Shown here: positions 36,279-43,092 of the stretch, piece by piece
Numbering within the stretch: position 1 is the stretch's first letter
Layout: every line of letters begins with the position of its first letter
DNA from: Bog-532 sp963720945
GTDB taxonomy: Bacteria > Actinomycetota > Actinomycetes > Streptosporangiales > Streptosporangiaceae
Length of the DNA: 64,000 nucleotides
NCBI GenBank assembly: GCA_963720945.1
Contig: CAVRHH010000032.1
Location: 62,001-126,000, forward strand
Direction of reading: 5' to 3'
Translations under genes and position numbers: made by a program
Notes under the pieces: model-generated
Seen by the model: the letters and a program-made list of their open reading frames with translations, nothing else
Told to the model about the DNA's origin: nothing
Databases searched by the model: none

Positions 36279-37199
36279 TCAGAATCCGGCTACACCGATC
36301 TGGCCGTTGCGCACGACCACGGCGAGCACCAGCACGGCGAGGACCGCAAGCGTGGCGGCGCCCTGGATGAGGAACCGCCGTGAGCGCGGGGCGTAGGCGT
36401 ACGCGGCCGTCAGCACCGCTCCGGTGATCAGGCCGCCGATGTGATCCTGCCAGGCGATACGCGGCACCACGAAGCCGAGCACGAGGTTGATGACGATCAG
36501 CCCGAGGATGCCGCGGCTGTCGAGACCCCGCCGGCGGGATATCACGAACCAGGCGCCGAAGAGGCCGAAGACCGCTCCGGAGGCGCCGAGCGCGGGCTGA
36601 TTGAGCGGCACCAGGTAGTACAGGAACACCCCGCCGCCGAGCGCACTGAGCAGGTAGACGGCCAGATAGCGGGCGGACCCCAGCATGCGCTCCAGTGGGG
36701 GCCCCACCACGATCAGGGCCCACATGTTGAAAGCGATGTCGGTGATGCCGAGGCCGCCGGATGGGGCCACGAAGGCCGAGGTGATCAGGCGATACCACTG
36801 GCCCGCGCCCACCCCGATAGCGCCGCCCCGGCCGTTCGCGGCGTAGCCCACCATCTCAAGGTTGTCCGCGATGCTGGGCCGGGCGATGACGGCCAGGTAG
36901 AGGAGAACGTTGATGCCGACCAGGGTCCAGGTGACGACGGGTGCCGACACCTGGCGGCCGCCGAACGCCGTCCTCGCCTGCCGTGGCCGGGGACCCGCCT
37001 CGGGGCTCCTTCCCCGGATGCAATCGACGCACTGCTGGCCTACCGGGGCGGAGCGCAGGCAGTCCGGGCACGCGGGCCGCCCGCAACGGGAGCAGGAGAC
37101 GTACGTCTCCCGGCCGGGATGCCGGAAACACATCGGCACCTCAGGCCCGGGGGGCTCACCCGTATGGCTGTCCGAAGTGCCGGAAGCGGAAGCGTCCAA
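36279..37199 (-). CDS. Rhomboid-family intramembrane serine protease with zinc-finger N-terminus
   Basis: 306 residues. The N-terminus carries a B-box-like zinc motif (CFRHPGRETYVSCSRCGRPAC then CLRSAPVGQQCVDC, given here in parts). About seven membrane helices follow, with the catalytic Ser in GASGAVFGLFGAW and His in QDHIGGLITG. The HxxxN oxyanion region reads FNMWALIVVGPPLER. Rhomboids cleave membrane helices; substrates in actinomycetes are largely unknown. Found beside crgA and cyclophilin, as in Streptomyces. Confidence 0.93.
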   Translation of the reverse strand: MDASASGTSDSHTGEPPGPEVPMCFRHPGRETYVSCSRCGRPACPDCLRSAPVGQQCVDCIRGRSPEAGPRPRQARTAFGGRQVSAPVVTWTLVGINVLLYLAVIARPSIADNLEMVGYAANGRGGAIGVGAGQWYRLITSAFVAPSGGLGITDIAFNMWALIVVGPPLERMLGSARYLAVYLLSALGGGVFLYYLVPLNQPALGASGAVFGLFGAWFVISRRRGLDSRGILGLIVINLVLGFVVPRIAWQDHIGGLITGAVLTAAYAYAPRSRRFLIQGAATLAVLAVLVLAVVVRNGQIGVAGF

Positions 37200-37212
37200 C
37201 TCGTTCCTGCCC

Positions 37213-37755
37213 TTATGCCCCTGTACCCGGCGCGCCGCCGTCGCGGTCGATCACCACCGACTCGAGCACGATCTCCCGCGCTGGCCGGTCCCGGCGGTCG
37301 CTCTTCGCCTGGCTGATCGCCTGCACGACGTCAGCCCCCTCGATGACCTCACCGAAGATGGTGTGCTTGCCGTTGAGCCAGGGCGTGGGGGCCACCGTGA
37401 TGAAGAATTGGGAGCCGTTGGTCCCCGGGCCCGCGTTCGCCATGGCCAGCAGGTACGGCCGGGTGAAGGCGAGATCCGGGTGAATTTCGTCACCGAACTT
37501 GTATCCTGGGCCGCCGGTCCCGGTGCCGAGCGGATCGCCGCCCTGAATCATGAAGTCGGGAATCACCCGGTGGAACACGGTCCCGTCGTAGAGCCGGTCG
37601 CTGGTCTGGGCCCCGCTGCGGGGATCGGTCCACTTACGGGCGCCCTCGGCCAGTTCCACGAAGTTCCGCACGGTCTGGGGTGCCTGATCAGGGAAAAGCC
37701 TGACCTTGATGGTGCCCTGGGTGGTGCTGAGCGTTGCGGTGAGCGTATTCGTCAT
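37213..37755 (-). CDS. Cyclophilin-type peptidyl-prolyl cis-trans isomerase
   Basis: 180 residues from ATG 37755; GAGG 9 bp upstream favours it over ATG 37764. Cyclophilin core: GTVFHRVIPDFMIQGGDP (catalytic Arg, Phe), GTNGSQFFITVAPTPWLNGK and HTIFGEVIEGADVV. No signal peptide, so cytosolic. Catalyses prolyl isomerisation during folding. The start region MTNTLTATLSTTQG is normal for actinobacterial PpiA. Confidence 0.95.
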   Translation of the reverse strand: MTNTLTATLSTTQGTIKVRLFPDQAPQTVRNFVELAEGARKWTDPRSGAQTSDRLYDGTVFHRVIPDFMIQGGDPLGTGTGGPGYKFGDEIHPDLAFTRPYLLAMANAGPGTNGSQFFITVAPTPWLNGKHTIFGEVIEGADVVQAISQAKSDRRDRPAREIVLESVVIDRDGGAPGTGA

Positions 37756-37929
37756 GCCGGGCATCCTCGCACAGCCGACGCCTTGCCGGCCGAATGGGCA
37801 GTTACATGTTTCCGTACACTGCCACGGTACAAGCAATATCGCGAGGCCGGCGCGGTCAGGCAATTGCGGAGGGTTGAGAGCGCGGGTCACGGGAAGTGTT
37901 TGAGTCGAGATCATCGCAGGAGGTCAACT

Positions 37930-38493
37930 GTGTCCCTTACGAAATCAAAGAAGGCCGGGGCCGCCCAGGCCGCTAACGTCGCCCGGGCTCACGCGCAGGA
38001 CGCCGCCGAGGTGGCCCGGAGCCGTGCGCAGGACGCCGCCGACCTCGCCCGCAGCCGGGCCCGCGACGCCGCCGATCTGGCTCTTGACCGGGCCAAGGAT
38101 GCGGCTGCCCAGGTCGTTCCGCTGAGCAAGCGGGTCAGCGCGACGGCCGCGCAGAGCGTGGAACAGGGCGTTCATGACGCCCGCGAGTGGGCGGCACCAC
38201 GGATCGATGACGCCGCCACCGCGGTCAGCGAGACGGTGGCGCCCAAGGTGTCGGCGGCTCTCAAGGCGACCGCGAAGAAGGTCGACCCGGCACCGGCAAA
38301 GACCCGGCGGCTGCTGGGCTGGCCCGGTGCGGTCGGGCTCGCCGTCCTGGTGGCGGCGGCCGGCGCGGCCGTGGCGGTCGTGCTGCGCAAGCGCCAGCCG
38401 GAGCCCCCGCCGCCCTACCCGGGTGAGGAAGCCGAGGACGCGGCGGCGGCAGGCCTGGACGCCGAGGCGAACGGCCGCGTGCGCCAGCCCTGA
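37930..38493 (+). CDS. DUF5324-like membrane protein with 11-residue helical repeats
   Basis: 187 residues from GTG 37930 with GCAGGAGGTC upstream. The N-terminal third has amphipathic 11-residue repeats (RSRAQDAADLA, RSRARDAADLA, LDRAKDAAAQV), similar to LEA/apolipoprotein-type helices. A single membrane helix (VGLAVLVAAAGAAVAVVL) and an acidic tail with PPPPYPGEEAED follow. The protein probably lies along the inner membrane face. This matches actinobacterial DUF5324 proteins, which are uncharacterised and usually beside crgA/cyclophilin. The 3' end overlaps the extended GntR reading frame. Confidence 0.8.
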   Translation: MSLTKSKKAGAAQAANVARAHAQDAAEVARSRAQDAADLARSRARDAADLALDRAKDAAAQVVPLSKRVSATAAQSVEQGVHDAREWAAPRIDDAATAVSETVAPKVSAALKATAKKVDPAPAKTRRLLGWPGAVGLAVLVAAAGAAVAVVLRKRQPEPPPPYPGEEAEDAAAAGLDAEANGRVRQP

Positions 38494-39761
38494 CCAGATC
38501 GGCCGCCGCCAGGTCGGCTGCCGAAGTACGGAGACGGCGTATGGGGCGCCGCGCTGGTATCGCCCCGTATCGCCCCATACGCCGTCGTTCCGCGCCCCGC
38601 GGTGCTCCCCGCCGCCGGGCTGACCGCACCACGGGCAGACCGCCGCAGGCGGCAGGGCCGGCCTAGCTGGCCCGGACGGCCAGCCCGCTGATCGTGCCCG
38701 CGTTCCCGAGGACGACCGGCTGCTGAGCGGTCACCGCGGTCATCGTGACGGGAACGAGCGGGGTCAGCGTGTTCAGCAACTGCAGCAGCGTCGATTCCGC
38801 GTTGCCCGGGGTGAGGGCCAGGGTCAGTCCGAGTATCTTGCCGGAGAGCTTCGTGGCGTAGAGAACCACGTCCCCGGAGAACGTCGCAGACGCCGCGCCG
38901 GTCACCAGCGTGCGCCCGGCCTCCGTAACGTGAACAAAAATCAGCTAAATCGCCCGGCGCCGTCGGCGTACTGACATCGATTCCGTATTCGAGGACAACG
39001 CGGTCCGCGGGGATCACGATGTCCCGGCACACCTCCAGCACCGCGTCGCCGGATATGAGGCGCCGGAGGATAGCGAAAACCGGCACTCCCTGCGCCACCC
39101 GCAGCGTCCGCGCCTCCGATTCCGCTGGCATCCGGGCGCTGACCGACTCCTCGACCCGTGACACGGGACGGCCGAGAAAGGCCAGCTGGGCGAAGGTCCC
39201 GCCGGGCCACGGCTCACGTGCGGGGTCGGAGACGGGGGTACCGGCCACGAGATCCAGCGGCATGAAGTTGGTGCTGAGCTGCTCCGGCTCGCCGCGCGCG
39301 TAGAACACAAAATGCCTGCGCAGCAAGGCCGTTCCCGGTTCGGTGCCGAAAAGCGCCGCCAGTTCCTCGTCCGCCGCGACCTCGGAGTAGCGGGCCGTCA
39401 GCTGGTATTCCTGCCATTCGATGCCGTGGTCTTCGGTGAACGACGTGCGGGGATCTGTGACCTGGCCAGCGACGGCCGCGTACTGCTCGGCGGCCTGGCG
39501 CGCATCGACGGCGTATCGTTCCATCGCCCGCCGGCGGACCTGCGGCCGGGCCCGGACCACGGTCCCGCCGCCGCGGCGCGTCTCCACCAGGCCCTCGAGC
39601 CGCAGCAGCGACACGGCATGCCTGATCACGATCTCCGATACGCCGTAGGCGCGGCGCAACTCCCCCATGGTGGGCAGCCGTGCGCCCGGCGCATACCGGC
39701 CCGCCAGGATCTGCTGGCGTAGTTCATCGGCAACAACGAGATAGGCGGGACGTTGCTGCAC
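38415..39761 (-). CDS. GntR-family regulator (HutC/UTRA) with aberrant C-terminal extension
   Basis: Conserved part is ~270 residues (39761 to about 38950): winged HTH (LVVADELRQQILAGRYAPGA, MGELRRAYGVSEIVIRHAVS) and a UTRA effector domain (FYARGEPEQLSTNFMPLDLV, ILRRLISGDAVLEVCRDIVI). Homologues stop soon after VLEYGIDV. Here the frame runs on to 38415, giving 448 residues with an Arg/Gly-rich tail that looks non-coding. Another minus-strand frame in 38663-38940 looks like the real coding sequence there. A deletion that removed the GntR stop is the simplest reading. Divergent from the GT-C gene at 40082. Confidence 0.75.
   Translation of the reverse strand: MQQRPAYLVVADELRQQILAGRYAPGARLPTMGELRRAYGVSEIVIRHAVSLLRLEGLVETRRGGGTVVRARPQVRRRAMERYAVDARQAAEQYAAVAGQVTDPRTSFTEDHGIEWQEYQLTARYSEVAADEELAALFGTEPGTALLRRHFVFYARGEPEQLSTNFMPLDLVAGTPVSDPAREPWPGGTFAQLAFLGRPVSRVEESVSARMPAESEARTLRVAQGVPVFAILRRLISGDAVLEVCRDIVIPADRVVLEYGIDVSTPTAPGDLADFCSRYGGRAHAGDRRGVCDVLRGRGSLRHEALRQDTRTDPGPHPGQRGIDAAAVAEHADPARSRHDDRGDRSAAGRPRERGHDQRAGRPGQLGRPCRLRRSARGAVSPAAGSTAGRGTTAYGAIRGDTSAAPHTPSPYFGSRPGGGRSGQGWRTRPFASASRPAAAASSASSPG
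38533..38586. terminator. Bidirectional stem-loop terminator
   Basis: Perfect 16-bp inverted repeat GACGGCGTATGGGGCG / CGCCCCATACGCCGTC (38533-38548 and 38571-38586) with a 22-nt loop. It stands between the convergent DUF5324 gene and the minus-strand genes on its right. There is no U-tract, which is common for actinomycete terminators. Confidence 0.75.
38663..38940 (-). pseudogene. 3' fragment of an unknown gene fused to the GntR region
   Basis: The frame is open from a TAG near 38946 and ends at 38663; GTG 38905 would give 80 residues. The translation (VHVTEAGRTLVTGAASATFS, then ATKLSGKILGLTLALTPGNA) has a balanced composition typical of an exported actinobacterial protein, unlike the overlapping GntR tail. 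It has no proper 5' end or ribosome-binding site, so it is probably the remaining end of a deleted gene. Family not identified. Confidence 0.5.
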
Positions 39762-40081
39762 GGTGACACCTCCGGGCCCAGACGTCCCCCCCGGAACATT
39801 ATGCGTTCAGCTTGACACGATCCGCATCTCACCTCATTTTGTATACGGAAAGTCGCGGACGGAGCCGGCCGGCGGCGGGGCCGCGGGTCATGGAGGGGAT
39901 GACCCGCGCCGGCAGCTCTGCCGCTGGTCCATCCCGGCCAGGCGTCATCTGTGCTGCTACATCCGGTAACTTTGGTACGAACGCGCTGTCGGGCAGGCGG
40001 CCGACACCTTGGGGAGGACCTGCCCGTGCCCGAGCCTGGCACGGAAGGCTGTTGCTGGGGATTGAGATTCGGCAGGCAGGC
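39762..40081. other. Divergent intergenic region, GntR / GT-C
   Basis: 320 bases with no gene. CTTGACACG near 39811 resembles a -35 element and GTATAC near 39842 is a short palindrome of the kind bound by GntR proteins; both are weak evidence. Autoregulation by the GntR protein is plausible. Confidence 0.35.
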
Positions 40082-41794
40082 ATGGTGAGCAGTTCGGGAC
40101 GAGGCAGCGAGCCGTCGCGTTCGGCTTATTCAGGCACCCACCGGCCAGCCTCGGCCCAGCCGCTGTGGTCCGCCGCCGGCCAGGTCGGCGCCCCGCAGCA
40201 TGCGAAAAATGCCACTCGGCGGCCTGCTGGCCAGCCCGGGCCGGCGGCGGCCGTAACCGAACGGCCACGTGACTGGCTCCGCCTCGTCGCGGCCTGGATC
40301 GCCGCCGTCCTGATCGTCATCTCGGTCGGCATCATGATCGCGGTGCTCATCGCCGGCCCCAGCATGGCCGTGGTCCATATCCCCAGGCCAGCGGCCGGGC
40401 CCCCGTGGTGGTTCTCGCTGAATCCATCAATCCCGCTGGTGACCTTTGCCTTGTGGGTGGCGGCCGGCGCCGGCGGCCTCGGCATTTTCACCGGCCTCTT
40501 CGCGGTGGCGCGCGGCGCGCGGCCCTCGGCGCGGGCCATCATCGTGTTCTCCTTCCTGATCATCGGGATCCTCACCGTCCTCCCGGCCGGGGGGTCCACC
40601 GATGTCGTCAGTTACGCCGCCAACGGGCGGATGGCCGCGACCGGCCACAGCCCATACGTCATGACCCCGCTGCAGCTCAAGGAATCCGGCGACCCGATCG
40701 GGCAGTGGATCCCGCCTTCGTGGCAAACCGACGTGTCCGTCTACGGGCCGGTGGCGACGGCGGAGGAGTGGGCCGCAGCGGAACTGGGCGGGACGTCGGT
40801 GGCCCGGGTGACGTTCTGGCTCAAGCTCATGACCTCCATCGCGTTCGGCGCCGTGACGCTGATGCTGGACCGTGTCCTGCGGCCGGATCCGCGGCGCCGG
40901 CTCCGCGCGCACCTGCTGTGGACCGTCAATCCGCTGCTCCTTTGGGAGATCGTCGCTGGCGGCCACATCAACGCGGTCAGTGCCGCGTTCGGCCTGCTGG
41001 GGATCCTGGTACTGACGACCGGCCCGAACGGGGAACGACCGGCACTGCGGCGGTTCCTGCTCGCTGGCCTGTTCATCGGGATCGCCGCGGCCATCAAGAT
41101 CCCGTACGCGGCCTTCGGCCTGGGGGTGATGTGGGCCGCGCGCAAGTCGCCCAGGGCGCTGCTGGCCTCCCTGGCCGGTTTCGCGGCGATCTTCGTGCCG
41201 GTGTACGCGGTCGCGGGCCAGCCCGCCATCACGGCGCTCATCAGCCGTGGCCCGGGCACCACCTGGGACACCATGTACCAGATCTTCTACCGGCCGCTCG
41301 GCTACCAGACGTTCACGGCGTTCATCATGCCGCCCAATCTGACGCTGGTCGCCGCCGTGGCCTTCGGTGCCGTCGCCATCCTGGCTTTGCTGCGCTTCCC
41401 GGACGCCACCCCCAGCCTGCCGGCGCTGAGCCCGGCGCTGGCGCTTAGCATCGCCTGGCTGTTCATGTGGTCCTACCAGCGGCCCTGGTACGACGTGATG
41501 GCCTTGTGCCTGCTGGCGGTCTATCCGGCGTCGCGGCTGGACTGGCTGGTACTGGTGCGCCTGATCCTGGCGGCCCCGGTGTACTTCCCGGGCATCCCCG
41601 GCAACCCGCCCTCGTGGGTCAACCACGTGGTCTCCGCCGAAGGGCTCTACTTCTCGGCGTACGGCCGTCTCGCGGCGGCCGTGGCGTTCGTCTTGCTCTG
41701 CTTGTTCCCCCACTGGAGAGGCCTGTGGGGCTGGTGGCGCCCGCGACCGGGCCTGCCGTCCAGCGGAATTCCGGCCCTGCAGCCACTGGTCTAG
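40082..41794 (+). CDS. GT-C polyprenol-phosphate mannosyltransferase (MptB-like)
   Basis: 570 residues from ATG 40082. After a ~60-residue Ser/Pro-rich cytosolic N-terminus come about twelve membrane helices. The signature GGSTDVVSYAANGRMAATGH, followed by SPYVMTPLQLKESGD and VYGPVATAEEW, aligns by eye with the catalytic loop of the protein encoded at 11580-13331. WSYQRPWYDVMALCLL is near the C-terminus. Probably an alpha-1,6-mannosyltransferase of a lipoglycan or a related cell-envelope enzyme. It stands alone, divergent from the GntR regulator. Confidence 0.85.
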   Translation: MVSSSGRGSEPSRSAYSGTHRPASAQPLWSAAGQVGAPQHAKNATRRPAGQPGPAAAVTERPRDWLRLVAAWIAAVLIVISVGIMIAVLIAGPSMAVVHIPRPAAGPPWWFSLNPSIPLVTFALWVAAGAGGLGIFTGLFAVARGARPSARAIIVFSFLIIGILTVLPAGGSTDVVSYAANGRMAATGHSPYVMTPLQLKESGDPIGQWIPPSWQTDVSVYGPVATAEEWAAAELGGTSVARVTFWLKLMTSIAFGAVTLMLDRVLRPDPRRRLRAHLLWTVNPLLLWEIVAGGHINAVSAAFGLLGILVLTTGPNGERPALRRFLLAGLFIGIAAAIKIPYAAFGLGVMWAARKSPRALLASLAGFAAIFVPVYAVAGQPAITALISRGPGTTWDTMYQIFYRPLGYQTFTAFIMPPNLTLVAAVAFGAVAILALLRFPDATPSLPALSPALALSIAWLFMWSYQRPWYDVMALCLLAVYPASRLDWLVLVRLILAAPVYFPGIPGNPPSWVNHVVSAEGLYFSAYGRLAAAVAFVLLCLFPHWRGLWGWWRPRPGLPSSGIPALQPLV

Positions 41795-41912
41795 CCGGCG
41801 CTTTTCCCCGGGCTCCGAACCGCGCGGCTAAGGTATCCGTGAAGTTGTAGGAGTGCCGGATACAACGGGCATTCGTCCCTGCCGTCCCCGGGCCCGGGAG
41901 CGCCTGCACCTG

Positions 41913-42768
41913 ATGGCTATCGAACGCCACGACGGTAACGAGCCTGCCGTCGACAGCGGGGCCGCCCGTACCCACGGCGGCGAGCACCGCGCCGGGCCAT
42001 GCAGCGAGCGCAGCGCGGGCGACCGCCCGATCCCGGAAGAGCGGCGCAGCCGGAGTGAGCTGCATGCCGCCCTGCGCGCGACGGATACCGGAACCGATTC
42101 CCCGCCGCGTCCCGTAAACCGCGACGCCCCGCGTACCACCCCCGACGGCGCCTGGGAATGGAAAGGCCTCCGCCTGAAACCTGACGCCAACCGCGCCGCC
42201 GATTGGGAGCTGTCGGCCCGGCGCTCGGCCGAAGGCCGTGGTGACGACGGAAAGTACGGCGACGCGGGATCACGCCCGCCATGCGGCGCGTCGAGGCGAA
42301 ACTGGACCACGGAACCCTCGTCCCGGACACGGAAAAGTTCGCATTAAAAACCCCCGCCCGCTTCAAAGAAAAACTCGCAAAGATGATCACCCGCGAACCA
42401 GACACAAGCCTCCAGCTGAGCATGCACATGAGATCCACGATGGCATCCGATACACGTTTCTCTTTGAAGCCGACAACTACACCGATGGCGTCAAAGGCTC
42501 ATGCGGATGTAATAGACATCGGTCAATGGGTTCGAGCTGTCAGGCTATTGAAAACCGCATGGGACGATGAGGAGTACAAGGGGATTAACAGCCGCTGGCT
42601 CGATCCAGCTACAGAGCCTGTTCTTTGAAGTTCAGTTTCACACCCCAGAGAGCTGGGCAGCTAAGCAGACAGACTCACGACGCCTACGAGAAAATCGGCA
42701 ATCCGAGCACAACGCCCGAGCAGGCCAGCTCGAGAACGGCTGCGCAGCGTATCCGCAGGAGTCACTAG
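41913..42768 (+). pseudogene. Multiply frameshifted toxin-like protein (RelA/SpoT-like C-terminal domain)
   Basis: Conserved blocks lie in order but in changing frames: from ATG 41913 to about 42262 (ending GRGDDGKYGDAG), then ITPAMRRVEAKLDHGTLV and RFKEKLAKMI, then HEIHDGIRYTFLFEADNYTD, then AWDDEEYKGINSRW, then FFEVQFHTPESWAAKQ, then THDAYEKIGNPSTTPEQ to TAG 42766. At least four frame changes are needed. The blocks match the C-terminal region of large actinobacterial secreted or polymorphic proteins; the IRYTF / YKGIN / FEVQFHT series resembles the RelA/SpoT nucleotidyltransferase motifs (identification by memory and pattern). The gene is dead. Confidence 0.65.
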
Positions 42769-42871
42769 ACAGATAGAAGCCCGACCGGATGGCAGGAGAT
42801 AACGATTATCGCAGAGGAAGGCTGGTAAATGATGGCTTGAGTAAAATCAGCTACTACTCAGATCGTCGGAG

Positions 42872-43091
42872 ATGGTCCGAAGTGCCGATAACCCCTCTGG
42901 GCCTCGCATCGCCGGACGCTTATACCGGACGAATCGCGTCGACGAATCCCTTCGGCGGGATTCACCTGGGGTCCACGAAACGGTAATCGTAGACTGGGAG
43001 ACGGCGATCTCGCCGTGAGGAACTTGTCGAGATTAGTGCGGGTGAGGCGGATGCGCTGATGGAGCGGTTCCGGCAGAAGTGGGCTCAATAA
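42872..43091 (+). pseudogene. Frameshifted small partner gene of the toxin-like pseudogene
   Basis: ATG 42872 gives SADNPSGPRIAGRLYRTNRV, then HETVIVDWETAISP before a premature TGA at 43016-43018. The continuation EELVEISAGEADALMERFRQ and KWAQ is in another frame and ends at TAA 43089-43091. Small actinobacterial proteins with DNPSG, an Arg-rich beta hairpin and a terminal EISxxEADxxxxRF helix typically follow the toxin-like genes just described and may act as immunity or chaperone partners (inference). Both members of the pair are decayed. Confidence 0.55.
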
Positions 43092-43092
43092 C

